From: Pectobacterium sp. CFBP8739
Lineage (GTDB): Bacteria > Pseudomonadota > Gammaproteobacteria > Enterobacterales > Enterobacteriaceae
Direction: 5' to 3'
NCBI RefSeq assembly: GCF_013449375.1
Contig: NZ_JACDRR010000025.1
Coordinates: 20,697-84,696, forward strand
Length of the DNA stretch: 64,000 bases
The first letter of the stretch is position 1, and the number at the start of each line of letters is the position of its first letter. Positions 42,688 through 53,789 of the stretch are shown here, one piece after another. A program made the translations under genes and the position numbers. Under the pieces are notes generated by a model, which was not told the origin of the DNA, searched no databases, and was given only the letters and a program-made list of their open reading frames with translations.

Positions 42688-44625
42688 CTAAACACGATGC
42701 CGCGATGAATATTTTTTCAGCTCATCCGTTACAAGGACTGATGCGGCAAAAAAATCCCCTTGCCCACCATAGACACCCTTGCCCAACAGCATTCGCCACT
42801 CCTCTTTGGTACGCACGCCAGCGGCAAACACCCGCGTTTGCGTGCCTTTACAGGCTTCGGTCAGGCTTTGTACAAACAGCTGATTTTCTGGGCGGCGTTC
42901 AAGACTACGCACCAAACCGGGATGAAGCTTGATGATCTCCACGGGGAGTGACTTGATATACGTCGTACTCACCAGCGTTAAACCCGCCTGCGTGACGGCC
43001 AGACGACAGCCTAATCCCAGAATCACATTAAGAACGGGTCGCAGGCGGCCGATATATTGACAAACATCTGCCTCTGCAAGTTCAAATAAAATGCGCTGCC
43101 GCTGCGTTTTCGGACATTGGAGTAAGATTTCTTTAAGCCAACGCAGGAAAGGCTTCTGCAAAAGTGAGTCTACACTTACCGGCAAAGCCAGTGTTTCTCC
43201 AGGCCAGCTCGCTGATAAATCAATAATACGCGCCACCAACTGCCGATCATAGCTGGCTGCCAGCCCCAGTTGTTGAACCAGCGGCATATACTCCGCGGCG
43301 AGCAGTTCCTGTTCTCCGTCGTAGATCCGGCTCATCATTTCACGATGATGTACCACGCCCTCTTTCGTGACAGCGGGTTTCTGATACAGCCGCGGGCCGC
43401 CGCGGGCCAACGTCTGTTCCAGCAACGTGCGCCATTTCACACTGCCACGCCCTTTGTCTGGCACCTGCCTGTCAAACACACACCAACTATTACCGCCCTG
43501 CAACACCGCGTTGCGTGTCGCGTCCTCCACGCTCTCCATCACCTGCTCGGCACTTTGCCCGCCGCGATAGGCACAGATACCAATGTGGAGAACGTCCTCG
43601 CGATCGATCAACGGACAGGCGGGGAGAATATCGATAGACTTCACCAACTGCGTGGCAATTGCAGTGGCTTCCTTTAGCGTGCTGTGGGGGAGCAATACGG
43701 TGAAATCGCTGCTGAAGTAACGCGCCAGCAGCGCGGAGGGATAACGCATGACAAACGTCGATAGCAGGTTGATCAGCGTGAAACGGTATTCCTGAAGTGC
43801 ACTGGTATAGCCATGCGTTTCCTGCAAGGTTTCAAAATCGGGTACGCGGATCATCATGACAACGCCGTGCGTCCCCACTTCTTCACCCTCTTCCAACTGC
43901 GTGGTCAGCTGATTATCAAAAAACAGACGATTACTCAGCCCAGTTTCGGCATCCTGTGCGGCGAACGCGCGAATTAAGGTATCAACCCGCCCGCGTTCCT
44001 CACGCGCTTCGACTAAATCAGACAACAGTTTATCGAGCGCGCCGCTGGTATTCACCGGCCATTCACGTACCGAGCCCTGCATAACCGATTCACGTTCGCC
44101 CTTGAGAATACGCTGTGCCCGCGCCTCCAACTCTTCCTGCCCAGCAACCTGCAGACGCAACCAGCGAATGGAAAAGTACAGCATGAGAAGCATCAAGCCC
44201 GCAGCCAGCAATACCGATAGCGTCGACACCACGAAACGCGGTAAACCAATCAGCGGGTCGACATATTTCAAGGCGACCGTCATGTTCAGATGATGCATCA
44301 GCGGAAATTCAACCTCGTGATAGAGGTGTGTGCGTTCCCAGCCAGCCTCAGGCAACTGTATTGAATAGAGTGTCGAATCGTTGTCCTGAATATCCAGCGC
44401 CACAATGCCTGCCGTTTTCATCATTCCCGGCAGCCAATATTGAATATTTTCGGGCGATTGCACTAATAGCGCCTGATCGATACTGGCCGTGACCTCGCGT
44501 AGCTGCTGCTCGGTTCGCAACTGGCTATAATAACAGAGGCTAAATATGGTACTGAAAAACATAAGAAAAATGGCGAGAACCGTCAGCAATACTATGAGTA
44601 TCGAGAACCTGGTCGTAAATCCCAT
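42688..44625 (-). CDS. csrD: RNase E specificity factor CsrD
   Basis: A 645-aa inner-membrane protein that makes CsrB/CsrC sRNAs sensitive to RNase E. Two membrane helices (about 8-32 and 130-155) frame a sensor region, followed by a HAMP-like segment, a degenerate GGDEF domain (SSDF in place of GGDEF near residue 300) and a degenerate EAL domain at the C-terminus. Loss of both signatures agrees with lack of c-di-GMP turnover. E. coli CsrD is 646 aa and also neighbours mreB. Confidence 0.94.
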   Translation of the reverse strand: MGFTTRFSILIVLLTVLAIFLMFFSTIFSLCYYSQLRTEQQLREVTASIDQALLVQSPENIQYWLPGMMKTAGIVALDIQDNDSTLYSIQLPEAGWERTHLYHEVEFPLMHHLNMTVALKYVDPLIGLPRFVVSTLSVLLAAGLMLLMLYFSIRWLRLQVAGQEELEARAQRILKGERESVMQGSVREWPVNTSGALDKLLSDLVEAREERGRVDTLIRAFAAQDAETGLSNRLFFDNQLTTQLEEGEEVGTHGVVMMIRVPDFETLQETHGYTSALQEYRFTLINLLSTFVMRYPSALLARYFSSDFTVLLPHSTLKEATAIATQLVKSIDILPACPLIDREDVLHIGICAYRGGQSAEQVMESVEDATRNAVLQGGNSWCVFDRQVPDKGRGSVKWRTLLEQTLARGGPRLYQKPAVTKEGVVHHREMMSRIYDGEQELLAAEYMPLVQQLGLAASYDRQLVARIIDLSASWPGETLALPVSVDSLLQKPFLRWLKEILLQCPKTQRQRILFELAEADVCQYIGRLRPVLNVILGLGCRLAVTQAGLTLVSTTYIKSLPVEIIKLHPGLVRSLERRPENQLFVQSLTEACKGTQTRVFAAGVRTKEEWRMLLGKGVYGGQGDFFAASVLVTDELKKYSSRHRV

Positions 44626-44709
44626 CCCTGCGTCCTATTCCAAATAATTGTTATTTCTGCGAGTTTGTTGTTTTTTATCAGTTCGCATAGGCCAGCTACA
44701 TAGTAGCTT

Positions 44710-44743
44710 TTTTAACAAACAGTACCTTTTAACAAACAGTACC
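44710..44743. repeat. Perfect 17-bp tandem duplication
   Basis: TTTTAACAAACAGTACC occurs twice back to back (44710-44726, 44727-44743), next to the dispersed repeat at 44752. Confidence 0.85.
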
Positions 44744-44751
44744 TGTAATAA

Positions 44752-44887
44752 CTATACCCTAAATAATTCAAGTTCCAGGACAAAACGCTAGCGTTTTGAA
44801 CAACGCAAAGCGTTGGCCCGCTAGAGCGAGGCTCAGAGATGAGCTGGGTATTGCCAACGCACATGCGGCTTGAAGAATGACGGGTAG
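44752..44887. repeat. Dispersed MITE-like repeat, about 136 bp
   Basis: Imperfect terminal inverted repeats: the left end CTATACCCTAAATAATTCAAG pairs with the right end CTTGAAGAATGACGGGTAG. The interior has a perfect 16-bp palindrome (AAAACGCTAGCGTTTT) and AACGCAAAGCGTT. The end sequences are those of a repeat family I know from Pectobacterium, Serratia and Yersinia genomes. It fills the csrD-msrP gap, which otherwise holds no gene; a long minus-strand frame across it is chance. Confidence 0.75.
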
Positions 44888-45038
44888 AAGCCACCTTCGA
44901 GTGGTTGTTACACCCTGAAAAAAAGTATTTCATCTCTCCTGTCGCGGTTTCTACCGCAATTACTCTATAACTAAGTGAACGGTAAGCAGTAAAAACGCCA
45001 CTTTGCGTCAACAATAATAATGACTGGCGGGAGTTCAC

Positions 45039-46040
45039 ATGCAAAAACATCGCAAGTTCACGGAAGCCGACGTTACGCCGGAATCCCTCTTCTATCAGCG
45101 CCGACGCGTACTCAAAGCGCTGGGTATTTCCGCTGCCGCGCTTTCACTCCCCTTTTCTGCACAGGCCGACCTGCTGGCCTGGTTTAAAGGTGCCGATAAA
45201 CCCAAAGCGCCGCCGGGTAAACCGCTCACGTTTAGCCAACCTGCGGACTGGAAGATCGATTTACCACTCACGCCGGAAGATAAGGTCACGGGGTATAACA
45301 ACTTCTATGAGTTCGGGCTCGATAAAGCCGACCCGGCAGCGAATGCTGGTGGGTTAAAAACCGAAGGCTGGACCATCAAGATAGACGGTGATGTCGCTAA
45401 ACCCCTCACGCTGGATATCGACGACTTGCTCAAACGCTTTCCGCTGGAAGAGCGCATCTATCGTTTCCGCTGCGTCGAAGCGTGGTCAATGGTGATTCCG
45501 TGGGTTGGATTTGAGCTGGCCAAGCTGATCAAATTCGCCGAACCCACCAGCAACGCACGCTACGTAGCATTTCAAACGCTTTACGACCCAGAACAAATGC
45601 CGGGACAAAAAGATCGCTTTATGGGCGGCGGGCTGGATTACCCCTATGTAGAAGGGCTACGGCTGGATGAAGCCATGAACTCTTTGGCGCTGCTGGCCGT
45701 CGGCGTTTACGGCAAGACACTGCCGCCGCAGAACGGTGCCCCCATCCGCTTAGTCACGCCGTGGAAATACGGCTTCAAAAACATCAAATCCATCGTACAT
45801 ATCCGGTTCACTCGTGAGAAACCACCCTGCACCTGGAATCTGGCAGCCCCGGACGAATATGGCTTCTATGCCAACGTTAACCCCCATGTGGATCACCCGC
45901 GCTGGTCGCAAGCGACAGAACGCGTCATCGGTTCAGGCGGCCTACTTAACGTTGAGCGTCAACCCACGCTGTTGTTCAACGGCTATGCGGAACAGGTCGC
46001 TTCGCTGTATCGCGGCTTGAATCTGCGTGAAAACTTTTAG
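45039..46040 (+). CDS. msrP: Methionine-sulfoxide reductase catalytic subunit MsrP
   Basis: A 333-aa periplasmic molybdenum enzyme that repairs oxidised methionine in envelope proteins. The twin-arginine signal is at residues 21-40 ([20 protein letters not shown]). The molybdenum-ligating Cys145 lies in YRFRCVEAW. The oxidoreductase fold continues to the conserved [14 protein letters not shown] and [14 protein letters not shown]. It is followed 79 nt later by its haem partner msrQ. Confidence 0.96.
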   Translation: MQKHRKFTEADVTPESLFYQRRRVLKALGISAAALSLPFSAQADLLAWFKGADKPKAPPGKPLTFSQPADWKIDLPLTPEDKVTGYNNFYEFGLDKADPAANAGGLKTEGWTIKIDGDVAKPLTLDIDDLLKRFPLEERIYRFRCVEAWSMVIPWVGFELAKLIKFAEPTSNARYVAFQTLYDPEQMPGQKDRFMGGGLDYPYVEGLRLDEAMNSLALLAVGVYGKTLPPQNGAPIRLVTPWKYGFKNIKSIVHIRFTREKPPCTWNLAAPDEYGFYANVNPHVDHPRWSQATERVIGSGGLLNVERQPTLLFNGYAEQVASLYRGLNLRENF

Positions 46041-46119
46041 CGACTGATCCCAAAACGTGAGCAAATAACACAAAACGTCTAACCAATAACACCTTGTCAG
46101 GATAGGAATCCACATCAGC

Positions 46120-46719
46120 ATGAGACTGACGCTACAACACATTACCCGGTTAAAAGTGCTACTCCATCTGGCTGGTTTTCTGCCACTGCTGTGGCTGATA
46201 TTGTCGGTTGACCAAGGGTGGTTCAGCGCTGATCCGGCCAAGGATATCCAGCACTTTACCGGCAGGATGGCGTTGAAATTGCTGCTGGCGACGCTGTTGG
46301 TCACCCCACTGGCACGCTACGGCACGCAGCCGCTGCTTATTCGCTGTCGTCGGCTCCTCGGGCTGTGGTGCTTTTTCTGGGCGACGTTACATCTGGTGAG
46401 CTATACGCTGTTGGAGCTGGGTCTGAGCCATCTGGCGCTGTTGGGTAATGAACTGATATCCCGTCCCTATTTGACGCTGGGTGTCATAAGCTGGCTGATT
46501 TTGCTGGCATTGGCGGTGACATCGCCACAGATAATGATGCGTAAGTTGGGATCGCAGTGGCAAAAACTGCATAATTTCGTCTATTTAGTCGCCATCCTTG
46601 CGCCTATCCACTATCTTTGGTCAGTTAAAACGCTGTCTCCACAGCCCATTTTGTATGCGCTCGCAGCGCTGATATTGCTGCTGTTGCGTTATAAGAAATT
46701 TCGCCAATGGTGGCGCTAA
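46120..46719 (+). CDS. msrQ: Haem-binding membrane subunit MsrQ
   Basis: A 199-aa inner-membrane b-type cytochrome of the ferric-reductase-like family that passes quinone electrons to MsrP. Six hydrophobic helices are visible; the conserved haem histidines are in [23 protein letters not shown] and [19 protein letters not shown]. coli YedZ is 211 aa. The frame is intact. Confidence 0.94.
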   Translation: MRLTLQHITRLKVLLHLAGFLPLLWLILSVDQGWFSADPAKDIQHFTGRMALKLLLATLLVTPLARYGTQPLLIRCRRLLGLWCFFWATLHLVSYTLLELGLSHLALLGNELISRPYLTLGVISWLILLALAVTSPQIMMRKLGSQWQKLHNFVYLVAILAPIHYLWSVKTLSPQPILYALAALILLLLRYKKFRQWWR

Positions 46720-46973
46720 GCACCGCAGCAACACAGGAAAAGCCGATTACGGACCTCAGTGAAATTCACGCCGCCTCACGGTCTGGTTCAGGAATATCTC
46801 CGCAGATAAGACCAGTATTTAGCTGCGAATTGCCACGATATGGTTATAATGCACGACTTTAATTTCTCGGGTCGGACAATTTGCATCACGAAAGGTGACA
46901 AACGAATAGCTTCGCGCTATTTTGTGCGACACGGTTTTGCCAATCTTGGTCAATCGCGGGAGATAGCAGCACA

Positions 46974-47426
46974 ATGGCAGAAAAATTTCACATTTTGCTC
47001 TTGAACGGTCCAAACCTAAATCTGCTAGGAACCCGAGAGCCCGACAAATACGGTAAGACGACGCTAGCAGACATTGTCAGCGAACTGGAAACACAGGCGC
47101 AGACATTGAACGTGAAGTTTTCCCACCTGCAATCCAACGCGGAACATGTTCTGATCGATACCATCCATCAGGCCAGAGGAAACACAGACTTCATTCTGAT
47201 TAACCCAGCGGCATTCACCCACACCAGCGTTGCGCTGCGTGATGCCCTGCTGGCGGTCTCGATTCCGTTTATCGAAATTCATCTGTCCAACGTGCACGCA
47301 CGCGAGCCTTTTCGTCATCACTCCTATCTTTCTGATGTTGCGGTAGGCGTGATATGTGGCTTGGGGGCAGATGGCTATCAGTATGCTTTACAGACGGCGG
47401 TAAAACGCCTGTCAACTTCCAATTAA
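46974..47426 (+). CDS. aroQ: Type II 3-dehydroquinate dehydratase
   Basis: Third step of the shikimate pathway, by the enolate mechanism of the dodecameric type II enzyme. 150 aa. The catalytic Tyr lies in [21 protein letters not shown] and the substrate-binding [12 protein letters not shown] are conserved. Laboratory E. coli has type I AroD, but many enterics with plant hosts have AroQ just upstream of accBC, as here. A TATAAT at 46845-46850 is a candidate -10 for the operon. Confidence 0.96.
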   Translation: MAEKFHILLLNGPNLNLLGTREPDKYGKTTLADIVSELETQAQTLNVKFSHLQSNAEHVLIDTIHQARGNTDFILINPAAFTHTSVALRDALLAVSIPFIEIHLSNVHAREPFRHHSYLSDVAVGVICGLGADGYQYALQTAVKRLSTSN

Positions 47427-47450
47427 ACAAAAGAGTACGGAACCACATCC

Positions 47451-47918
47451 ATGGATATTCGTAAAATCAAAAAACTGATCGAACTGGTTGAAGAGTCCGG
47501 CATCGCCGAACTGGAAATTTCTGAAGGTGAAGAATCAGTACGTATCAGTCGTGCCCCAGCAGCGGTTAACTACCCGATGATGCAACAGGCTTACGCTACG
47601 CCAATGATGCAGCCACAGCCTGCTCTGGCCGCGGCCGTTGCACCAGCGCCAGTGGAAGCTGCAGCAGCACCGGCTGCCATCAGTGGACACATCGTTCGTT
47701 CTCCAATGGTTGGAACCTTCTATCGCACCCCAAGCCCAGACGCTAAAGCGTTCGTGGAAGTGGGTCAGCACGTCAACGTTGGCGATACCCTGTGCATCGT
47801 CGAAGCCATGAAAATGATGAACCAGATCGAAGCCGACAAAGCGGGCGTGGTGAAAGCCATTCTGCTCGAAAGCGGTCAGCCGGTCGAATTTGACGAGCCA
47901 CTGATTGTCATCGAATAA
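47451..47918 (+). CDS. accB: Biotin carboxyl carrier protein of acetyl-CoA carboxylase
   Basis: A 155-aa carrier that moves the carboxyl group between AccC and AccAD in fatty-acid synthesis. The N-terminal dimerising helix is followed by an Ala/Pro-rich linker (about 36-77) and the biotinyl domain with Lys121 in [13 protein letters not shown]. Its length is near that of E. coli (156). It lies 11 nt before accC. Confidence 0.98.
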   Translation: MDIRKIKKLIELVEESGIAELEISEGEESVRISRAPAAVNYPMMQQAYATPMMQPQPALAAAVAPAPVEAAAAPAAISGHIVRSPMVGTFYRTPSPDAKAFVEVGQHVNVGDTLCIVEAMKMMNQIEADKAGVVKAILLESGQPVEFDEPLIVIE

Positions 47919-47929
47919 CGAGGCTTATC

Positions 47930-49273
47930 ATGTTAGATAAAATCGTTATCGCTAACCGCGGAGAGATCGCGCTGCGTATTTTGCGTGCCTGTAAAGAGCT
48001 GGGCATCAAAACCGTCGCCGTTCACTCCAGTGCGGATCGCGATTTGAAACACGTATTGCTGGCGGACGAAACCGTGTGTATCGGCCCGGCGCCGTCAACA
48101 AAAAGCTATCTGAATATCCCTGCGATTATTTCTGCTGCGGAAATCACCGGTGCCGTCGCGATTCACCCTGGCTACGGCTTCCTGTCCGAAAATGCGGATT
48201 TCGCCGAGCAGGTTGAACGCTCTGGCTTTATCTTCATCGGCCCACGCGCAGAAACTATTCGCCTGATGGGCGACAAAGTGTCCGCCATCACCGCGATGAA
48301 AAAAGCAGGAGTTCCAACCGTACCTGGCTCTGATGGCCCGTTAGACGGTGACATGGACGCTAACCGCGCTCATGCCAAACGCATCGGCTATCCAGTCATC
48401 ATCAAAGCCTCTGGCGGCGGTGGCGGTCGTGGTATGCGTGTAGTGCGCAGTGACAAAGAGCTGGAACAATCCATCAACATGACGCGTGCGGAAGCCAAAG
48501 CGGCTTTCAACAACGACATGGTCTACATGGAAAAATACCTGGAAAACCCACGTCACGTGGAAATTCAGGTATTGGCTGACGGCCAAGGCAATGCCATCTA
48601 TCTGGCCGAGCGTGACTGTTCCATGCAGCGTCGCCACCAGAAAGTGGTGGAAGAAGCGCCAGCACCGGGCATCACCGACGAACTGCGTCGCAACATCGGC
48701 GATCGCTGCGCCAAAGCCTGTATCGATATCAACTATCGTGGCGCAGGTACGTTCGAGTTCCTGTACGAAAACGGCGAGTTCTACTTCATTGAAATGAACA
48801 CCCGTATTCAGGTGGAGCATCCGGTCACCGAGATGATTACCGGCGTGGATCTGATCAAAGAGCAGCTGCGCATCGCTGCCGGTCTGCCATTGTCCATCAA
48901 GCAGAAAAACGTCAAGGTTCGCGGTCATGCGGTGGAATGCCGTATCAATGCGGAAGATCCGAACACGTTCCTGCCAAGCCCGGGTAAAATCACGCGTTTC
49001 CACGCGCCGGGCGGCTTTGGTGTCCGTTGGGAATCGCATATTTACGCCGGTTATACCGTACCGCCGTATTACGATTCGATGATCGGCAAGCTGATCACCT
49101 ACGGCGAAACGCGGGAAATCGCGATTTCCCGTATGAAGAACGCGCTGGCTGAACTGATCATCGATGGCATCAAAACCAACATCGAACTTCAGATGAAGAT
49201 CATGAGCGACGAAAACTTCCAGAGAGGTGGCACGAACATCCACTATCTGGAGAAGAAACTCGGCTTGCAGTAA
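47930..49273 (+). CDS. accC: Biotin carboxylase subunit of acetyl-CoA carboxylase
   Basis: An ATP-grasp enzyme that carboxylates biotin on AccB. 447 aa (E. coli 449). The N-terminal preATP-grasp domain ([19 protein letters not shown]), the glycine-rich lid [12 protein letters not shown], and the metal-site [14 protein letters not shown] are intact. It is followed by a strong terminator. Confidence 0.98.
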   Translation: MLDKIVIANRGEIALRILRACKELGIKTVAVHSSADRDLKHVLLADETVCIGPAPSTKSYLNIPAIISAAEITGAVAIHPGYGFLSENADFAEQVERSGFIFIGPRAETIRLMGDKVSAITAMKKAGVPTVPGSDGPLDGDMDANRAHAKRIGYPVIIKASGGGGGRGMRVVRSDKELEQSINMTRAEAKAAFNNDMVYMEKYLENPRHVEIQVLADGQGNAIYLAERDCSMQRRHQKVVEEAPAPGITDELRRNIGDRCAKACIDINYRGAGTFEFLYENGEFYFIEMNTRIQVEHPVTEMITGVDLIKEQLRIAAGLPLSIKQKNVKVRGHAVECRINAEDPNTFLPSPGKITRFHAPGGFGVRWESHIYAGYTVPPYYDSMIGKLITYGETREIAISRMKNALAELIIDGIKTNIELQMKIMSDENFQRGGTNIHYLEKKLGLQ

Positions 49274-49303
49274 GCACGGTACGAGTTTTGTCGTGATACG
49301 TTT

Positions 49304-49332
49304 AAAGGCTGGTGAAAACCGGCCTTTTTCTT
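49304..49332 (+). terminator. Terminator after accC
   Basis: A 10-bp stem (49304-49313 with 49318-49327, one G-U pair) and GAAA loop, then TTCTTTTTC. Confidence 0.9.
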
Positions 49333-49440
49333 TTTCTATGAATTCAGGCTAGTCAATTAGCTCACATGCCGTAAAATTCCCGCTTTCGTCATCACGACGT
49401 TCATAACGATGCCAATCCTCCCTTTACGGTGGAGAAAAAC

Positions 49441-49683
49441 ATGGATACACGCTTTCCTCAGGCGCACAAAGAGGCACGCTGGGCGTTTGGCCTGACGCTG
49501 GTTTATTTAGTGGCCTGGATGCTTGCCGCCTATTTGCCTGACAACACACAAGGGATAACCGGCCTTCCACACTGGTTTGAGATGGCCTGCCTGCTGCTGC
49601 CGCTCGTGTTTACGCTGCTGTGCTGGCTGATGGTTCGCGTCATTTTCCGCGATATCTCACTGGAGAGTGACGATGCAAATTGA
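49441..49683 (+). CDS. yhdT: DUF997 membrane protein YhdT
   Basis: An 80-aa small inner-membrane protein with two helices (about 13-33 and 47-69). It always accompanies panF and is thought to be its small partner. I chose the ATG at 49441 (MDTRFPQAHKEARWA) because it matches the E. coli N-terminus and follows GGTGGAG; another ATG lies four codons upstream. It overlaps panF by 11 nt. Confidence 0.92.
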   Translation: MDTRFPQAHKEARWAFGLTLVYLVAWMLAAYLPDNTQGITGLPHWFEMACLLLPLVFTLLCWLMVRVIFRDISLESDDAN

Positions 49684-51124
49684 AATTCTATTGCCGCTGA
49701 TTGGCTATCTGCTGCTGGTGTTCGGGCTGTCGGTCTATGCGTACCGTCGCCGTCAGGCGGGTAACTTTCTCAACGAGTATTTCCTCGGCGGCCGCTCAAT
49801 GGGCGGGTTTGTGCTGGCGATGACGCTCATCGGCACTTACGTCAGCGCCAGCTCGTTTATCGGTGGGCCAGGAGCGGCGTATAAATACGGGCTGGGCTGG
49901 GTGCTGCTGTCGATGATCCAGCTTCCCACCATGCTGCTGTCGCTGGGCATTCTGGGGAAAAAATTCGCCATTCTGGCGCGGCGCTACAATGCCATCACGC
50001 TGAACGACATGCTGTACGCCCGCTACAACAGTCCGCTGCTGGTGTGGTTCGCCAGTATCAGCCTGCTGGTCGCGTTTATCGGTGCGATGGCCGTCCAGTT
50101 CATCGGTGGCGCACGCCTGTTGGAAACTGCGGCGAACATCCCTTACGACATCGGTCTGCTGATTTTCGGCGTCACCATCGCGCTGTACACCACGTTTGGC
50201 GGCTTCCGCGCCAGCGTGCTCAATGATGCCATGCAGGGCATCGTGATGCTGATCGGCACCGTCATCCTGCTGGTCGGCGTAATCTATGCCGCAGGGGGAT
50301 TACACAGCGCAGTGGATAAGCTGCAACAGATCGACCCGATGTTGGTTTCGCCGCAGGGCAGCAACGGGATTCTGTCGATGCCGTTTATGGCTTCATTCTG
50401 GGTGCTGGTCTGCTTCGGCGTTATCGGCCTGCCGAACACCGCCGTTCGCTGTATCTCTTATCGCGACAGCAAAGCACTGCACCGCGGAATTATCATCGGC
50501 ACGATCGTCATCGGCATCCTGATGCTCGGCATGCATCTGGCTGGCGCGCTGGGTCGTGCCGTGATGCCAAATCTGACCATTCCCGATCAGGTGTTGCCCG
50601 CGCTGATGGTTACCGTTCTCCCGCCGCTGGCCGCAGGGATCTTTCTCGCGGCGCCAATGGCCGCTATCATGTCCAATATTAATGCGCATCTGCTTCAGGC
50701 CTCCGCGACGATCATCAAAGATCTCTATCTCAGCGTGCGCCCGCAGCAGATCCATAACGAACGTCGCATCAAGATCTTGTCCAGCATGACCACACTACTG
50801 TTGGGCCTGCTGGTGCTGCTGGCCTCGTTGCGGCCGCCAGATATGATCATCTGGCTAAACCTGCTGGCATTTGGTGGGCTGGAAGCGGTGTTCCTGTGGC
50901 CGCTGGTACTGGGCCTGTACTGGGAACGCGCGAACGCCGCGGGTGCGCTTAGCGCCATGTTCACTGGGGCGATTTGCTATACCTTACTGGCCAGTTTCAA
51001 TCTTCAGTTGGCTGGCTATCACCCGATTGTGCCATCGCTGTTACTCAGCCTGATGGCGTTTATTATTGGCAACCGCTTTGGTCATAACCCGCCCGCGCCG
51101 ATTGCCGCTTCATCTTCACTTTAA
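49673..51124 (+). CDS. panF: Sodium/pantothenate symporter PanF
   Basis: A 483-aa inner-membrane solute:sodium symporter that imports pantothenate. About 13 hydrophobic helices are visible, with the SSS motifs [20 protein letters not shown] and [17 protein letters not shown]. The E. coli protein is 483 aa. The start overlaps the yhdT end by 11 nt, indicating coupling. Confidence 0.97.
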   Translation: MQIEILLPLIGYLLLVFGLSVYAYRRRQAGNFLNEYFLGGRSMGGFVLAMTLIGTYVSASSFIGGPGAAYKYGLGWVLLSMIQLPTMLLSLGILGKKFAILARRYNAITLNDMLYARYNSPLLVWFASISLLVAFIGAMAVQFIGGARLLETAANIPYDIGLLIFGVTIALYTTFGGFRASVLNDAMQGIVMLIGTVILLVGVIYAAGGLHSAVDKLQQIDPMLVSPQGSNGILSMPFMASFWVLVCFGVIGLPNTAVRCISYRDSKALHRGIIIGTIVIGILMLGMHLAGALGRAVMPNLTIPDQVLPALMVTVLPPLAAGIFLAAPMAAIMSNINAHLLQASATIIKDLYLSVRPQQIHNERRIKILSSMTTLLLGLLVLLASLRPPDMIIWLNLLAFGGLEAVFLWPLVLGLYWERANAAGALSAMFTGAICYTLLASFNLQLAGYHPIVPSLLLSLMAFIIGNRFGHNPPAPIAASSSL

Positions 51125-51141
51125 ATGTAATAGAGACTGCT

Positions 51142-52029
51142 ATGCCGTGGATTCAACTGAAAATAAACACCTCAGGAAAGGTTGCTGAACAACTGGGTGA
51201 CGTCATGATGGAAAGCGGTGCGGTATCCGTTACGTTTCAGGATACGCACGATACCCCGGTGTTCGAACCGCTGCCGGGCGAAACCCGCCTGTGGGGCGAT
51301 ACCGACGCGATTGCGCTGTACGATGCTGAAACCGATATGAACACGGTTATCGCTATGCTGGAGCAAGAGCCGCTGCTGGGCAGCGGTTTTAAACACAAAA
51401 TCGAACAGTTGGAAGACAAAGACTGGGAGCGCGAGTGGATGGATAACTTCCACCCGATGCAGTTCGGCAAACGCCTGTGGATTTGCCCAAGCTGGCGTGA
51501 CATTCCTGACCCGACGGCCGTCAACGTGATGCTCGATCCGGGTCTGGCATTCGGCACCGGCACCCATCCAACGACCGCGCTGTGCCTGCAATGGCTCGAC
51601 GGACTGGATCTGGAAGGGAAAACCATCATCGATTTCGGCTGCGGTTCCGGCATTCTGGCGATTGCCGCCCTGAAACTGGGTGCGGCGCGCGCTATCGGGA
51701 TTGATATCGATCCGCAGGCGATTCAGGCCAGCCGCGACAACGCACAGCGCAACGGCGTTTCTGAGCGTCTTGAACTGTATCTGCCGAAAGACCAGCCTGC
51801 CGACCTGTCTGCCGATGTCGTCGTCGCCAACATCCTTGCTGGCCCGCTGCGCGAGCTGGCACCGCTGATTAGCGATTTGCCTAAAGTGGGTGGTCACCTC
51901 GGCTTGTCCGGCGTGCTGGCGACGCAGGCCGAAGGCGTCGCAGAAGCCTACGCAGACAAATTCACGCTCGACCCAGTCGCTGAACGCGAAGAGTGGTGCC
52001 GCATTACCGGCCAACGCCGCGCATCGTAA
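51142..52029 (+). CDS. prmA: Ribosomal protein L11 methyltransferase
   Basis: A 295-aa SAM-dependent enzyme that trimethylates L11. The N-terminal substrate domain is followed by the Rossmann SAM site [28 protein letters not shown] and the C-terminal [10 protein letters not shown]. Its length is near that of E. coli (293). It lies 17 nt after panF. The minus-strand long frame over it is a shadow. Confidence 0.97.
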   Translation: MPWIQLKINTSGKVAEQLGDVMMESGAVSVTFQDTHDTPVFEPLPGETRLWGDTDAIALYDAETDMNTVIAMLEQEPLLGSGFKHKIEQLEDKDWEREWMDNFHPMQFGKRLWICPSWRDIPDPTAVNVMLDPGLAFGTGTHPTTALCLQWLDGLDLEGKTIIDFGCGSGILAIAALKLGAARAIGIDIDPQAIQASRDNAQRNGVSERLELYLPKDQPADLSADVVVANILAGPLRELAPLISDLPKVGGHLGLSGVLATQAEGVAEAYADKFTLDPVAEREEWCRITGQRRAS

Positions 52030-52049
52030 CAGCATTACCCCGCGAATCC

Positions 52050-52076
52050 CGCCCACCGTATGTACAACGGTGGGCG
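52050..52076 (+). terminator. Hairpin after prmA
   Basis: A 10-bp stem (52050-52059 with 52067-52076) starts 20 nt after the prmA stop. No U-run follows, so it may be a weak terminator or an RNA-end stabiliser. Confidence 0.5.
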
Positions 52077-52296
52077 CACCAAATAACCACATTAACCAAC
52101 GCATTTCACTGATAAAGCATTGATAGCCTGCTGTATCTCCACTAAAAATGACCGCGCTTGCAGATAAAATTCTGTAAACAGATGAATATTTCCTAGAACA
52201 AAAAATCGCCACAAAAATATAACTAGCTGTTAAATATGAATAATATTTTCATATACCGCTACGAACTGCATTTTCATTGATCGATAGCCGTAAATT

Positions 52297-52345
52297 GGTC
52301 AAAGTTTGGCCTTTCATCTGACGTAAAAAATGCGTAATATACGCG
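52297..52345 (+). promoter_or_regulatory. dusB-fis promoter with Fis site
   Basis: TAATAT at 52335-52340 is the -10, with TTTCAT (52312-52317) 17 bp upstream and a GC-rich discriminator after it, as expected for stringent control. GGTCAAAGTTTGGCC at 52297-52311 fits the Fis core (G...YR...YR...C) except at the centre and abuts the -35, so Fis would repress itself. The sequence from here to the dusB start closely matches the E. coli fis promoter. The rest of the gap (52080-52296) is AT-rich without genes. Confidence 0.8.
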
Positions 52346-52378
52346 CCCTTGCAGGCACAGTATGGTCAATTTTTGTCT

Positions 52379-53344
52379 ATGCACATTGGACAATTTCAGC
52401 TTACCAATCGTTTGATAGCAGCCCCAATGGCTGGTATTAGCGATCGCCCATTTAGAGCACTCTGTCACGCGATGGGCGCTGGAATGACCGTGTCTGAAAT
52501 GCTTTCTTCCAACCCGGAAGTGTGGCGTTCAGACAAATCGCGTTTGCGAATGGTTCATAGCGATGAACCGGGTATCAGAGCCGTGCAGATTGCCGGTTGT
52601 GACCCCGATGAGATGGCGGCGGCAGCGCGAATCAATGCTGATTCCGGCGCGCAAATCATTGACATCAATATGGGCTGCCCGGCGAAGAAGGTGAACCGCA
52701 AGATGGCAGGATCTGCGTTATTGCAGTATCCGGATTTGGTCAAACAGATCCTCTCTGCGGTAGTGAAAGCGGTAGACGTGCCGGTGACACTGAAAATCCG
52801 TACCGGTTGGGCACCAGAGCACCGCAACTGTGTAGAAATTGCCAAACTGGCTGAAGACTGTGGCATTCAGGCGTTAACCATTCACGGACGCACCCGTGCG
52901 TGCCTGTTCAATGGTTTCGCGGAATACGACAGCATTCGGGCAGTTAAGCAGGCCGTTACCATTCCTATTGTTGCGAATGGCGACATTACAGACCCGCATA
53001 AAGCCAGAGCGGTTCTGGACTACACCGGGGCTGACGCCCTGATGATAGGACGAGCCGCTCAGGGAAGACCCTGGATCTTTCGGGAAATCCAGCATTATCT
53101 GGACACAGGGGAGTTGCTGGCACCGATGCCGTTGGCAGAGGTTAAGCGCTTGTTGATCGAGCACATACGGGAATTGCACGACTTTTATGGTCCAGGCAAG
53201 GGATTTCGTATCGCTCGTAAGCACGTATCCTGGTATCTCCAGGAGCATGCCCCAAACGACCAGTTTAGGCGCACATTCAACGCCATTGAGGATGCCAGCG
53301 AGCAGCTGGAGGCGTTGAAGGCATATTTTGAAAATCTTGCGTAA
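52379..53344 (+). CDS. dusB: tRNA-dihydrouridine synthase B
   Basis: A 321-aa FMN enzyme that reduces uridine in the tRNA D-loop (U17 in E. coli). TIM-barrel motifs [28 protein letters not shown] (active-site Cys), [14 protein letters not shown] and [10 protein letters not shown] are intact, and the C-terminal helical tRNA domain ends [12 protein letters not shown] chose the ATG at 52379 ([11 protein letters not shown]) to match E. coli. Co-transcribed with fis, 23 nt upstream. Confidence 0.97.
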
Positions 53345-53367
53345 ACAGAAAAAGAGCTGACAGAACT

Positions 53368-53664
53368 ATGTTCGAACAACGCGTGAATTCTGACGTACTG
53401 ACCGTTTCCACTGTAAACTCTCAGGCTCAGGTAACCCAAAAACCCCTGCGCGACTCGGTTAAACAGGCACTGAAGAACTATTTTGCTCAATTGAACGGTC
53501 AGGATGTAAGTGACCTTTATGAGCTGGTACTGGCTGAAGTTGAGCAGCCACTGTTGGACATGGTGATGCAATACACCCGCGGTAACCAAACCCGCGCCGC
53601 CCTGATGATGGGCATCAACCGCGGTACTCTGCGTAAGAAATTGAAAAAATACGGCATGAACTGA
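53368..53664 (+). CDS. fis: Nucleoid-associated DNA-bending protein Fis
   Basis: A 98-aa growth-phase-dependent regulator that bends DNA at rRNA promoters, recombination enhancers and origins. The N-terminal beta-hairpin arm (about 10-26) and the C-terminal helix-turn-helix (about 74-95, [20 protein letters not shown]) are identical in type and length to the E. coli protein. Second gene of dusB-fis. Confidence 0.99.
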
Positions 53665-53686
53665 TACTAATCAGTTAAGCATTTGA

Positions 53687-53724
53687 AAAAAGGCGCTTTA
53701 CCTTTCGGGTTAAGCGCCTTTTTC
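53687..53724 (+). terminator. Terminator after fis
   Basis: A 12-bp stem (53687-53698 with 53712-53723) with T-run and A-run ends that make it bidirectional. It separates the core genome from the accessory module. Confidence 0.9.
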
Positions 53725-53789
53725 TTTGCCCTTGATTAAGGCAAAAACAGCCTTAGCGTGGCGGCCTGAGCATTGTGTCCGCGACGTTG

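Noticed and set aside
44712..45050. 112-codon minus-strand frame in the csrD-msrP gap
   Set aside because: It is made of the dispersed repeat and the tandem duplication and overlaps the msrP start; not a gene.
48341..49243. 300-codon minus-strand frame over accC
   Set aside because: Antisense to intact AccC, His/Phe-rich composition typical of a reverse-strand shadow.
51172..52212. 346-codon minus-strand frame over prmA
   Set aside because: It lies opposite a fully conserved PrmA and has no recognisable motif; a shadow of GC-rich codon use.
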